64,000 nucleotides of DNA, from positions 1 through 64,000 of the forward strand of contig CAXXXQ010000003.1 of assembly GCA_963677355.2 (NCBI GenBank), given 5' to 3'. The notes under the pieces are model-generated. The model was given only the letters and a program-made list of their open reading frames with translations, did not search any database and was not told where the DNA came from. Below, piece after piece: positions 45,110 to 54,237 of this stretch (the stretch's first letter is position 1; every line of letters begins with the position of its first letter). The position numbers and the translations under genes were made by a program. This stretch comes from Thiomicrorhabdus sp963677355. GTDB lineage: Bacteria; Pseudomonadota; Gammaproteobacteria; Thiomicrospirales; Thiomicrospiraceae.

Positions 45110-46372
45110 TTAACTTTTAACGGTCAGGCCGTCCGCCAAAGATTGACGGTAAGCCAACCATCCCGGCACCAAACTTAATAATACCGCTAATACGAATGCG
45201 ATTGACAGCACTATAAACTGTTCGCCATCGAGTAAGGCAAAATTCAGGTGAAAACCGTAATGACTGGCGATAAAAGGCAGACTGACAGCCAGCAGTGCGT
45301 ATAAACCTAAAATGCCTAAAGCGATGGCCGCCGCCATGATCAAAGCCGCTTCGATGGCAAAGAGTTTGATGATGTCCCAGCTGTGCATACCGATGGCTCG
45401 GAGTACCGCCATTTCCCGGCGGCGTTCGTTAAGGGTACTGAGCAGGGTAATCAGCATGCCGATCAGCGCGCTTACCAAGACCATGGCGGCAATCGCGAGC
45501 AGGATTTTTTCAAAAATGCCGATGGATTTCCATAACTGCGCCAGAGTGGCGCCGGGAAGAATCGCCATTAGCGGTTCCGAACGCCACTGGTTAATGGTTC
45601 TTTGCATTTTAAAGGTGTAGATCGGATTTTTCAGGCCGACCATAATGGCGGTGATTTGCTTAGGTTTTAATGACAGTTTTCGTGTCTGTTTGGCTGAAAT
45701 TTTCAGCGGAGAGCGTGTGCCGCTTTGCCAGTCGATATGAATGGCTTCAATCGCTTGCAGAGAGACTTGTACGCTATTGTCTACCGGTGTACCCGTCGGA
45801 GCGAGAATACCGGTTATCACAAAGGGTTTATCGTCGTGTTTCGGGTTGCCGAATGCGCTGGTTCCATGGGAGAGAACGATTTTATCTCCTACTTGGTAAT
45901 GGAGCTTTTTGGCGACGTTAGCGCCGATAACCGTATCGTAGAGATCGTCGAACGGCTGGCCTTGAGTAAAACTTAACGCCTGTTCATCGCCGAAGCGTAA
46001 ATGTTGATAGAAAACTGTCTCCGTTCCGATCACTCGAAAGCCTTTATGGGAATCTCCGAGAGAGAGCGGAATGACCCAATCGACTTCCCTCAGTTTTTGA
46101 ATGGCTTGATAGCTGTCGTAGTGCATATTGTTGGTGGCGTTGCCAATATGAAAAACACTGTAAAGCAATAGATTGATCGGGCCGCTACGTGCGCCGACGA
46201 TCAGATCGGTTTGGGAAACGGTATTCAGGAAACTCTGTTTGCTCTGTTTGCGGATGGTGTCCACACTGAGCAGAAGCGTAATGCTAAGCGCAATAGAGAC
46301 AATCGCTAAAATGACATTGCCTTTACGGTTAAGTGCGCTTTTGAGCGCCAGCGTCATCAAACCGGTTCTCAC
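45110..46372 (-). CDS. ABC transporter permease, FtsX/MacB family (Zrg-like)
   Basis: The 420-aa protein has an N-terminal helix (ILAIVSIALSITLLLSV, about 19-36), a large periplasmic MacB-type domain, and three C-terminal helices with the FtsX signature GMLITLLSTLNERRREMAVLRAIGM. Such permeases work by mechanotransmission rather than by channel transport. The GTG start overlaps the ATPase stop by 4 nt (GTGA), showing translational coupling. Confidence 0.88.
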   Translation of the reverse strand: MRTGLMTLALKSALNRKGNVILAIVSIALSITLLLSVDTIRKQSKQSFLNTVSQTDLIVGARSGPINLLLYSVFHIGNATNNMHYDSYQAIQKLREVDWVIPLSLGDSHKGFRVIGTETVFYQHLRFGDEQALSFTQGQPFDDLYDTVIGANVAKKLHYQVGDKIVLSHGTSAFGNPKHDDKPFVITGILAPTGTPVDNSVQVSLQAIEAIHIDWQSGTRSPLKISAKQTRKLSLKPKQITAIMVGLKNPIYTFKMQRTINQWRSEPLMAILPGATLAQLWKSIGIFEKILLAIAAMVLVSALIGMLITLLSTLNERRREMAVLRAIGMHSWDIIKLFAIEAALIMAAAIALGILGLYALLAVSLPFIASHYGFHLNFALLDGEQFIVLSIAFVLAVLLSLVPGWLAYRQSLADGLTVKS

Positions 46373-47091
46373 TGCCGGGTTTCCTTGTTTTTTTGAGTTG
46401 CGCCGTTTAAATCCGCCAGATGTACGTGACGGCTAAAGTGCGACTGTAAGCTTTGATCATGACTGACAAAAATGACGGTTGTATTGGCGGCTTCTGCTAC
46501 CTTGAAGAGTTGCTCAATAAAACGATCCCGGGTATCGCTGTCCAGAGCGGATGTGGGTTCGTCGGCAATCAAAATTTCAGGTTGACCGATTAACGCTCGG
46601 GCAACGGCAACCCGCTGCTGTTGACCGATGCTCAGTTGACTCGCCGCTTGAGCGGCTAGTTTGGCATCCAAGCCGAGCTGGTCGAGCATTTGCAAGATGT
46701 GGTCTTCAGAGTGAAGGTGTGCCTCGCGTCGGCGTCGTTTAGCGGAGACGTCCAAAGCGAGTTGGATATTCTGCATGGCATTTAAGTAAGGCAGCAGATT
46801 GAACTGTTGAAAGATAATGCCGAGATGATCGGCGCGAAAACGGTCTTTCTGCGCGTTGGTCAGAGCGGTAATCTCTTCCCCGAGCAGTGCTATTTTACCC
46901 TCTTGCGGAGTGAGTACGCCCGCCATCAGATTAAGCAGGGTGCTTTTGCCGCTACCGCTGGAGCCTTGGAGAAAAAGGTGCTCTCCGTATTTGACCCGAA
47001 AACGGTCAATCTGCAATATATCTTCGCTTTGATTCGGCCAGCGGAAACGAAGCTGATGGATGTTGATGGCAAAGGGATCGGTCTGTTTCAT
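46369..47091 (-). CDS. ABC transporter ATPase (Zrg-like)
   Basis: A 240-aa nucleotide-binding protein of the LolD/MacB type: Walker A GSSGSGKSTL (near 40-49), the signature LSIGQQQRVAVARAL (an LSIGQ variant), Walker B EILIADEPTSALD and the H-loop VIFVSHD. It pairs with the FtsX-type permease just downstream (4-nt overlap) and follows the His-rich DUF2796 gene by 32 nt. Confidence 0.92.
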   Translation of the reverse strand: MKQTDPFAINIHQLRFRWPNQSEDILQIDRFRVKYGEHLFLQGSSGSGKSTLLNLMAGVLTPQEGKIALLGEEITALTNAQKDRFRADHLGIIFQQFNLLPYLNAMQNIQLALDVSAKRRRREAHLHSEDHILQMLDQLGLDAKLAAQAASQLSIGQQQRVAVARALIGQPEILIADEPTSALDSDTRDRFIEQLFKVAEAANTTVIFVSHDQSLQSHFSRHVHLADLNGATQKNKETRQ

Positions 47092-47123
47092 CTTTATTTA
47101 TTTACGGATATTTACGGCGTGCT

Positions 47124-47738
47124 TTATTTAAAATGTAAAACGGTATGGTCTCGATCCAAAGTATCGGCAGATTGCTGGTTTTGGAAAATCCACTCTACCC
47201 GTAAAGTTTGCAGGTTTGGCCAGGCTTTGAACAGGTTTTGGCTGTTTAGCTCTTTAAGTTCGTCCGCGCTTTGGCAGTGCAGTTCGTATTCGAAGCTTAA
47301 ATCCGTATGACCATGTTCGCCGTGCTTGTGTTCATGGCCGTCATGTTCACTTACGGCGTGGTCATGCGCCTTCATTTTGGGAAAAGGGTTGCGGATGGTT
47401 TGGTTTTTCAAACGGCATTGAGCTTGTGGATTAAAACGAATGAGATCGCCTTTTTCGATAGCGGCAAGCTGTTTTTCGAAGACGTCAAGCTGTTCCGGTG
47501 TACTTGGCTCGCTCTCAAAACCGATGACATTATAGAGTGGACTACTCACTTCAAGTAAAACTTCCTGTTCAGCCACGACAAACTGCATATGGGCAACACC
47601 GTGTTCATGGACGGCTTGTGCTTCATGCTGATCGTGTTCGTGATGTTCATGAAGTGCCTGCGCAGTCGCGCTGGTATTAACGGCAAGCAGCGTTGTCAGT
47701 AGAAGAATCTTTAAGTGATCTTTTCTAATATGAGTCAT
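47124..47738 (-). CDS. DUF2796 His-rich periplasmic metal-binding protein (ZrgA-like)
   Basis: A 204-aa exported protein with signal peptide (about residues 1-27) and two His-rich clusters: LHEHHEHDQHEAQAVHEHG (about 29-47) and HDHAVSEHDGHEHKHGEHGH (about 116-135). The C-terminal domain matches DUF2796. Such proteins bind zinc in the periplasm and, in Vibrio, belong to a zinc-regulated uptake set. It is the first gene of the four-gene operon. I looked upstream for a Zur box and could not identify one by eye. Confidence 0.85.
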   Translation of the reverse strand: MTHIRKDHLKILLLTTLLAVNTSATAQALHEHHEHDQHEAQAVHEHGVAHMQFVVAEQEVLLEVSSPLYNVIGFESEPSTPEQLDVFEKQLAAIEKGDLIRFNPQAQCRLKNQTIRNPFPKMKAHDHAVSEHDGHEHKHGEHGHTDLSFEYELHCQSADELKELNSQNLFKAWPNLQTLRVEWIFQNQQSADTLDRDHTVLHFK

Positions 47739-48029
47739 AACGATTCCTTGATAAAGAAGAGTGATTTAATGAGTTAGATTCCGTCTTTACAGCACGGTTA
47801 GCCAGTACCTTAAAGTACCACCTTTGATCGATATGTAAGGGGGTCTGTTAAGCATTTTCTGAATCGCTTGGCAAAGTGCAGCGGCTAGAGACGTTTTAGT
47901 CACTTCGCATACCTGTATTTAAAATCCAATTAATTATGAAGTACTAGAAAATAATACCGGATATTGCCATAGAAAATCTGGAGATAGTGTGTTTAGTATG
48001 GATGTTTATAAAGGTTTTAAGGTAGGGGG

Positions 48030-48083
48030 GCGGACATTGATCCAAATAAACCACAAATAAACAATTTGGATCAATGTATCCGC
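48030..48083. repeat. Long inverted repeat between zrgA-like gene and ridA
   Basis: CATTGATCCAAAT (48035-48047) and ATTTGGATCAATG (48064-48076) form a perfect 13-bp inverted repeat with a 16-nt centre; GCGGA and TCCGC extend it beyond a 2-nt bulge. No T-run follows, so it is not a simple terminator. It lies in a 408-nt gene-free stretch (47739-48146) that otherwise shows only an imperfect palindrome near 47804-47819 and no ORF I can support. Confidence 0.7.
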
Positions 48084-48146
48084 AAACCGATTGAAAAATA
48101 CAAAAATTAGGCTTTGAGTTGGCTTTCCAATAGGCTGACTAATCGA

Positions 48147-48533
48147 TTAGTAGGCGCTCAAAACCATGACGCCATCCATTTCAACATCGGTATCTTTAGG
48201 CAGTTGTGCCACGGCTACGGCGGCACGAGCCGGATAAGGCTGCTGGAAGTACTGCGCCATGATTTCGTTAACTGTTGCGAAGTGGCTCATATCGGTTAAA
48301 AAGATATTCAATTTGGCGATGTCCTGCAGTGAACCGCCCGCTGCTTCACAGACTGCGCTCAGGTTTTTGAATACTTGATGGATACGTTCCGAAATATCGC
48401 CTTCTTTTAGCTCCATGGTTTCCGGAATCAGGGCAATCTGTCCCGATAGGTAAACGGTGTTACCGACTTTAACCGCTTGAGAATAAGTTCCGATGGCTTG
48501 GGGAGCCTGATCTGTCGCAATGATTTCTCGCAT
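48147..48533 (-). CDS. ridA: Reactive intermediate/imine deaminase RidA
   Basis: RidA hydrolyses enamine/imine intermediates released by PLP enzymes. The 128-aa product starts MREIIATDQAPQAIGTYSQA and has VYLSGQIALIPET and the C-terminal RAAVAVAQLPKDTDVEMDGV, where the conserved Arg binds the substrate. I chose ATG 48533 because AAGGAAAAAATC precedes it. In many relatives ridA follows spoT; here a divergent diguanylate cyclase lies between them. Confidence 0.94.
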   Translation of the reverse strand: MREIIATDQAPQAIGTYSQAVKVGNTVYLSGQIALIPETMELKEGDISERIHQVFKNLSAVCEAAGGSLQDIAKLNIFLTDMSHFATVNEIMAQYFQQPYPARAAVAVAQLPKDTDVEMDGVMVLSAY

Positions 48534-48764
48534 GTGATTTTTTCCTTGTTCGCGTTGATTTGGTTTGATGGATTTTAGCAAATCATCTGTTTCCCGACCT
48601 AATTTCTTGGGATAAGTAATTGTACGGGTTGAGATAAGTGTTTATATTCACGATGAGAAAAAAATTAATAAAATTAAATGCATAAGTGGGTTTTGTTGCA
48701 TGAAAAACCAGTTTCTCTGGTGTTATACTCAAATTACTTCTAGAGTAATTAACGGCAGATTTTT

Positions 48765-50378
48765 GTGGATAGATCTTGTTCTCAGATTGAAACGCTGATC
48801 AAGCAAAAGAGCGGTGTTAAGGCTAAAAGCAATGCTAAAAAAGAGCTCCTTTTGGTCTCTCTTATGGGGCTAATTGGCATTGTGACCTTAATGCATCATT
48901 TCTATTCCGAAAAATCCTTTCAGTTAGTGCACTCCATTGAAGTTCAAGCGTCCGTTCAGCATGAACTGCTGGCGAAAGAATTTTCGCAGCAGTTGCAAGC
49001 CGTCATTAGAGATACCTCTTTTCTAACGAATGTTTATGAAGGACTTCTAGAGAATAGCGCTGAACACCGATTGGATCATGTAAAAGAAGTTATGTATCAA
49101 CTCGCTAGAGCCAAGCCGTTTTACAGCCAGATTCGATTGATTGACGATAACGGAGACGAGCTGGTTCGTATTCAGCGAGATCAAAACGATGTTTCTGTTG
49201 TTGCTTCGTCAAAATTGCAGAATAAGCTTGATCGTTATTATTTTCAGGAAGGAATGGCTCTTCAAGAGAATGAAGTTTATATAAGCCGAATTGACTTGAA
49301 TGTTGAACGCGGGGAAATTGAGCGGCCGTACAATCCGACGATGCGTTTTGTAGGAGCCATTCATTCCGCCAATGAAAAAAAAGCGGGATTGGTGGTCATC
49401 AATTATGATGCCAAACGTTTATTGGATTCGCTTGATCAATGGCAGGGTTCGAGTTTGAAATGGTCTTTAGTTGATAGTCAAGGTTATTGGTTAAAGGCTT
49501 CTGATCCTGAAAAGGAGTGGGGATTTATGTTTGCCGAGCGGCAAGACGAAAGCTTGGCTAAACAAGCGCCAAAACTCTGGCAAAGGCTCCAAAAACAAGA
49601 CGGGGGTCATACTTTTAATAGCGAAGGTCTCCACTCTTTTAATACGATTGATTTTCAAAGCATTACTTCGGAAGTCCGAGAAAGCACGGATTCTATGAGT
49701 TTTTCGAACTCTGTAGAAGATTTCAATCGTTGGAAGTTGATTTCGTTATATCCGCAGCAGGCAATTGTTCAGCAGGAAAACGAGTTGAAGTTAAGGTATT
49801 TTTTTATTGCTTTAATCGTTTTCGCTCTTTTGCTCATCGTCACTTTTCAGCTATACAAGTTCTTAATGCATCGTTCAAAAGATCAGATGAAATTGATTCA
49901 GGGGGCTTATACCAATAATCTGACCCAAGCCTATAACAGAAAAGCGCTAATGGAATATGGTGAAAAATTATTTGATTCCAAGGGCCGATTCTTGCTTTTT
50001 TATTTCGATTTAGACCGCTTTAAACCGATTAATGATGAATTTGGTCATGAAGCCGGTGACGAAATCCTGAAAATTGTCGTCAAAAGATTGTATGCATTGC
50101 TACGGGAAGAAACAGATAGCATTTTCCGTTTAGGTGGTGACGAGTTTGTTATTTTAGTCAACGACGATTTGAATCAGGAACAGACTAATAAGCTGAAAAA
50201 GCGGGTTATTTCCGTGGTCGAAAAGCCGATAAATATTAACGGCAACGTGTTTGATGTGGGTATTAGTATCGGCTTCTGCGACAATTCCGGATGCAGAGAA
50301 TTGTCTGAGATGTTGGATAAAGGTGACCAATTAATGTACGAGATGAAGAAAGCCCATCATCAGGGGGAATTCAAATAA
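48765..50378 (+). CDS. Diguanylate cyclase with periplasmic sensor domain
   Basis: A 537-aa inner-membrane enzyme that makes cyclic di-GMP. There are membrane helices near residues 28-48 and 345-368 with a periplasmic, CACHE-type sensor of about 295 aa between. The GGDEF domain follows, with FDLDRFKPINDEFGHEAGD and the active-site GGDEF at residues 457-461. The position of the inhibitory site (R-x-x-D five residues before) reads EETD, so product inhibition by that site is probably lost. The start is a GTG; no later Met would keep the first helix intact. Confidence 0.9.
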   Translation: MDRSCSQIETLIKQKSGVKAKSNAKKELLLVSLMGLIGIVTLMHHFYSEKSFQLVHSIEVQASVQHELLAKEFSQQLQAVIRDTSFLTNVYEGLLENSAEHRLDHVKEVMYQLARAKPFYSQIRLIDDNGDELVRIQRDQNDVSVVASSKLQNKLDRYYFQEGMALQENEVYISRIDLNVERGEIERPYNPTMRFVGAIHSANEKKAGLVVINYDAKRLLDSLDQWQGSSLKWSLVDSQGYWLKASDPEKEWGFMFAERQDESLAKQAPKLWQRLQKQDGGHTFNSEGLHSFNTIDFQSITSEVRESTDSMSFSNSVEDFNRWKLISLYPQQAIVQQENELKLRYFFIALIVFALLLIVTFQLYKFLMHRSKDQMKLIQGAYTNNLTQAYNRKALMEYGEKLFDSKGRFLLFYFDLDRFKPINDEFGHEAGDEILKIVVKRLYALLREETDSIFRLGGDEFVILVNDDLNQEQTNKLKKRVISVVEKPININGNVFDVGISIGFCDNSGCRELSEMLDKGDQLMYEMKKAHHQGEFK

Positions 50379-50387
50379 CCGTAATTT

Positions 50388-52532
50388 CTAGATACGCTGG
50401 ATTTTTTCGACGATGGACAAATGTTTCAGGTGTTTCATGACCTGAGCTAAATGAACCCGGTCGCGCACATTGATGACGAAGTTCATCAGACTGTAGGTTT
50501 CGTCTTTGTCTTCCGAGCGGACACGCTCAATATCGGTATTGGTTTTGGCTATTTCATTGGCGATGGTAGCCAGTGAGCCGCGTTTATTGACCACTTCCAG
50601 CTGTAGTTCCGCCAGGAAGGTTCCGGCCGGTTCTTCGTCCCAACGTACATCCAGACATTTTTCAGGCTGGTTTTTAATGTTCTTGATGTTGTGACAACTT
50701 TCCCTATGAATGACCAGGCCTTTCTCGGTACTGATAAAGCCCATAATGTCGTCGCCCGGAATCGGGTGGCAGCAGTTGGCAAAATGAATGACCATCCCTT
50801 CGGTTCCGGAGATCGGTAGCTTGCCCTCTTCATGCAGATTGTTCTTGGGTTCGATGTTGTCTTCGGTTCCTAAGACGATGTCATGAATCTGCTTGGCAAC
50901 CAGCGGGCTCATCCGGTTTCCGGTACCTAGCTCTTCAAGTAACTGTTCCCAGTTTTCCAGATTGAGTACTTCAATCAGGTGGTCGCGGATATCGTCGGTC
51001 AGGCCGTCATAAGCCATATTAAATTTACGCAGCGATTTAGTCAGCATTTTCAGACCGAGTTGCTCGGCTTCACCTGCTTGCTGGTTTTTCATGTAATGAC
51101 GAATTTGCGAACGCGCTTTGGCGGTTTTGACGAAGTTCAGCCAAGCCGGGTTCGGAGTGGCTTCGGTACCTTTGATGATATGGATGGTTTTACCACTTTC
51201 CAGCGGCGTTCTCAGCGGCACCAGTTTTTTATCGATACGGCAACCGATGGTGCTGTGACCGATATTGGTGTGTACCGCATAAGCGAAGTCCACCGGCGTA
51301 GAACCGGCTGGCAAGGTAATGATGTCGCCTTTTGGTGTGAATACATAGATGACATCCGGGAATAGGTCGATCTTGACGTTTTCCAAGAAATCCAATGAGT
51401 TACCGGCACTCTGCTGAATTTCCAGCAGGTTTTTCACCCACTCTTGGGCGCGCAGATCAACGTGTGAAGTGCCGCCGTTGTCCTCGGAACCGTCTTGTTT
51501 GTACTGCCAGTGCGCGGCAATCCCGTGCTCGGAGACCTCGTGCATGGTTTCGGTACGAATCTGTACTTCCAAATGTACTCCGTACGGACCGAATAGAGCG
51601 GTATGCAAAGACTGGTAACCGTTTGCTTTCGGGATAGCGATGTAGTCTTTGAAACGACCCGGAAGCGGCTTATAAAGGGAGTGGACTGTTCCTAGGGTGC
51701 GGTAACATTCGTCAGCCGAGTTGACGATGATGCGAAAGGCGAAGATATCCAAGATATCATTAAAGCTCTGACGCTTGTTTTTCATCTTTTTGTAAAGGCT
51801 GTACAGATGCTTTTCACGACCGATGACTTGGCTGGGAATGTTCTCTTGCATCAAGCGGTTTTGAATGGTCTCGGTAATCTGTTCAATGACTTCTTTACGA
51901 TTGCCGCGCGCTTTTTTAACAGCGCTTTCCAAAACGGCGAAGCGCATTGGGTGCATCGCTTTGAAGCCAAGGTCTTCCAGTTCGATTCGAATGGCGTTGA
52001 TACCGAGGCGACCGGCAATCGGTGCAAAGATGTCCAGAGTTTCATGGGCGATACGGCGCTGTTTGTCCGGACGCATGACGCCGAGCGTGCGCATATTGTG
52101 CAGACGGTCGGCTAGCTTGATCAGAATGACGCGAATGTCTCGCGACATCGCCAAGATCATTTTACGGAAGTTTTCCGCCTGGGCTTCTTGCGGGTTATCG
52201 AATTCCAACTTACCCAATTTAGTGACACCGTCTACAATCTCGGCGACATTGTCTCCGAAGCGGTCGATGATGTCCTGTTTGCTATAAGGGGTGTCTTCAA
52301 TAACGTCGTGCAGAATCGCTGCGATCAGACTCTCTTTATCGAGTTGAATGTCGGCCAGAATGGCGGCAACGGCAACCGGGTGCCAGATATAGTCTTCGCC
52401 CGATTTTCGGGTTTGCCCCTGATGGGCTAGCGCACCAAATTCAAACGCGGATTTGATCTGTTCAATCTGTTCTTCGTTTAGATAAACAGAAGCTTTTTCA
52501 ATGAGTCCGTCGATGGAACTTGGTGTTGGCAT
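50388..52532 (-). CDS. spoT: Bifunctional (p)ppGpp synthetase/hydrolase SpoT
   Basis: SpoT hydrolyses and, weakly, makes (p)ppGpp. The 714-aa protein has an N-terminal HD hydrolase domain (AILHDVIEDT, LADRLHNMRT), a synthetase domain (YKKMKNKRQSFNDILDIFAFRI), a TGS domain (VYVFTPKGDIITLPAGSTPVDFAY), a zinc-finger-like CCHPIPGDDI region and a C-terminal ACT domain. The hydrolase motif is intact, so I call SpoT rather than RelA. It lies 46 nt after rpoZ. Confidence 0.95.
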   Translation of the reverse strand: MPTPSSIDGLIEKASVYLNEEQIEQIKSAFEFGALAHQGQTRKSGEDYIWHPVAVAAILADIQLDKESLIAAILHDVIEDTPYSKQDIIDRFGDNVAEIVDGVTKLGKLEFDNPQEAQAENFRKMILAMSRDIRVILIKLADRLHNMRTLGVMRPDKQRRIAHETLDIFAPIAGRLGINAIRIELEDLGFKAMHPMRFAVLESAVKKARGNRKEVIEQITETIQNRLMQENIPSQVIGREKHLYSLYKKMKNKRQSFNDILDIFAFRIIVNSADECYRTLGTVHSLYKPLPGRFKDYIAIPKANGYQSLHTALFGPYGVHLEVQIRTETMHEVSEHGIAAHWQYKQDGSEDNGGTSHVDLRAQEWVKNLLEIQQSAGNSLDFLENVKIDLFPDVIYVFTPKGDIITLPAGSTPVDFAYAVHTNIGHSTIGCRIDKKLVPLRTPLESGKTIHIIKGTEATPNPAWLNFVKTAKARSQIRHYMKNQQAGEAEQLGLKMLTKSLRKFNMAYDGLTDDIRDHLIEVLNLENWEQLLEELGTGNRMSPLVAKQIHDIVLGTEDNIEPKNNLHEEGKLPISGTEGMVIHFANCCHPIPGDDIMGFISTEKGLVIHRESCHNIKNIKNQPEKCLDVRWDEEPAGTFLAELQLEVVNKRGSLATIANEIAKTNTDIERVRSEDKDETYSLMNFVINVRDRVHLAQVMKHLKHLSIVEKIQRI

Positions 52533-52578
52533 AGGGTGAGATAACCTTTTATTCGGTAAAACTTAAATAAAAAGTAAA

Positions 52579-52803
52579 TTAGCTGAAAAATGGAGGAGTA
52601 TCAGGGTCGTCCATTACAACTTTACCGTCAATGGTGTTTTCTGCAAGTTCACGCAGAGCCATAACGGTTGGTTTGTCTTTATCCCACTCTAGAGTCGCTT
52701 CAGCGCCATTTGCCAATTGACGAGCGCGTTTTGCACCTAAAATAACTAACTCAAAACGGTTTTCAACTTGAGTCAAACAATCTTCTACTGTGACACGTGC
52801 CAT
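52579..52803 (-). CDS. rpoZ: RNA polymerase omega subunit
   Basis: A 74-aa subunit that helps assemble beta' in RNA polymerase and in Proteobacteria forms one ppGpp site. The N-terminal MARVTVEDCL, NRFELVILGAKRARQL and VMALRELAE are diagnostic. It precedes spoT, so the operon pairs a ppGpp sensor subunit with the ppGpp enzyme. The stop lies 46 nt before the spoT start. Confidence 0.95.
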   Translation of the reverse strand: MARVTVEDCLTQVENRFELVILGAKRARQLANGAEATLEWDKDKPTVMALRELAENTIDGKVVMDDPDTPPFFS

Positions 52804-52926
52804 AATTTCTGTTTCCTATCCCATAAAATTTAAAGGTAAGGAGTTATTTTAACTGAAAAGCTCGTAAAGTTTTAGTCTCAAACGCTTAATTTTTTAGAGG
52901 TTTTGTCGGTTTTGCGACATAAGAGG

Positions 52927-54156
52927 CTATATCTGGCCTAGATGTGTCAGGTAGGTTTGCAGGATATCGGCATTTTCAGCGACGGTTTGTTTGGCATGCT
53001 GTCCGCTTTGCATAGCGACATCGGGTTGAGTCAAAACGCGTTGCAGTTGCTGTTCCAGTTGCGGGTAATCGCGGCATTGAATAACGGCTTTAGCCGCAAG
53101 TAGAGTTTGCATTTCTGCGGCAAAGTTAGACATGTCCGGACCGGTCAGAATGCAGCGTTCGTAAGCGCTCGGTTCAATGATGTTCTGACCACCTTTGGCC
53201 GCAAAGCTACCGCCCATAATGACGACCGAGGCATGCTCGTATAGCCTCAGTAGTTCACCGATTTTATCAACCAACAGTACATCGGTTTCTTGGTCGATTG
53301 GATCTTGTCGGCTGGCAACGGCGAGTCGGATATCGAGTGCCTCCAGCTGTTTTTTGATTTCCGGCATGCGTTTCGGGTGGCGCGGTACGATGACCAGAAA
53401 TTCTTCACGTTGCAATCTGCTCTTAAGGTCTTGCCAGAGTTGTGTTATCTGGAATTCTTCATCGGCGTGACTGGAAGCAAGTAGAACATAGTTTCTCTGG
53501 ATGCTTCGCGGCTGGTTTGGCAGATGTTTGATTTGCGCGTATTTGAGGTTGCCCAGTGCAAAGACCTTATCGGGGTCGGCACCAAGTTCAATAAAACGTT
53601 CGGCATCCGCTGTCGATTTAGCCAAAATTTGAGTGACCGTAGTCAAGGTCTTTCTGTAAGCAGATTTAAGCCAGTTTGGCGCATTTAACGTCTTTTTAGA
53701 TAGTCTGCCGTTCAGAATGCTGATTTTAATACCTTGTTTTTGACTGATGCGATATAAGTTTGGCCAAATTTCGGTCTCCATCACCCAGAGTTCAGTCGGT
53801 CGATAACATTTCAGAAAACGATTGATCGCATAGGGCCAATCAATCGGGCAGTAACTATGCGCAATGTCGGCAAATTTGGCTTGTAAAAACTGGGCGCCGG
53901 TAGGCGTATTGGTGGTGACCAGAAGCTGTTGCGCGAGTCCGTTTTCCCGCAGATGAGAAATCAACGGTAAGGCAGCATTAACCTCTCCAACCGAGGCGCA
54001 GTGAATCCAGTAGCGATAATTGTTTTGTCCGGGTGACTGATAGCCAAAACCGCAGCGTTGGCGGAGAAATTTCCAGCCGCCCTGTCTTTTAATGGCTTCA
54101 ATCAAAGTGATGATTAAAATCACCGGAGCGAGCAGTCGAATCAGTAATGGATACAT
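52927..54156 (-). CDS. waaA: 3-deoxy-D-manno-octulosonic acid transferase
   Basis: WaaA (KdtA) adds Kdo from CMP-Kdo to the lipid A precursor at the inner face of the membrane. The 409-aa protein has an N-terminal membrane helix (residues about 2-20), then GT-B motifs: IHCASVGEVNAALPL (with the catalytic Glu), PTGAQFLQAKFAD, and the late VVIMGGSFAAKGGQNIIEPSAY nucleotide-binding loop. It sits between gmk and rpoZ, on the same strand, where E. coli has no gene. Confidence 0.94.
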   Translation of the reverse strand: MYPLLIRLLAPVILIITLIEAIKRQGGWKFLRQRCGFGYQSPGQNNYRYWIHCASVGEVNAALPLISHLRENGLAQQLLVTTNTPTGAQFLQAKFADIAHSYCPIDWPYAINRFLKCYRPTELWVMETEIWPNLYRISQKQGIKISILNGRLSKKTLNAPNWLKSAYRKTLTTVTQILAKSTADAERFIELGADPDKVFALGNLKYAQIKHLPNQPRSIQRNYVLLASSHADEEFQITQLWQDLKSRLQREEFLVIVPRHPKRMPEIKKQLEALDIRLAVASRQDPIDQETDVLLVDKIGELLRLYEHASVVIMGGSFAAKGGQNIIEPSAYERCILTGPDMSNFAAEMQTLLAAKAVIQCRDYPQLEQQLQRVLTQPDVAMQSGQHAKQTVAENADILQTYLTHLGQI

Positions 54157-54237
54157 AGAATATTTTGCATGCGTGTTACATTCAATCTTGGCTAGATTCG
54201 ACTGTCATTGTGCGGTTTTTTAGCGGATTGGAAACGC

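Noticed and set aside
46807..47310. 167-aa plus-strand ORF opposite the Zrg-like ATPase
   Set aside because: It is the complement of two well-supported minus-strand genes and crosses their boundary; no coding signature.
47739..47900. Zur box before the zrgA-like gene
   Set aside because: I found only an imperfect palindrome near 47804-47819 that does not fit the known Zur consensus; not enough to claim a site.
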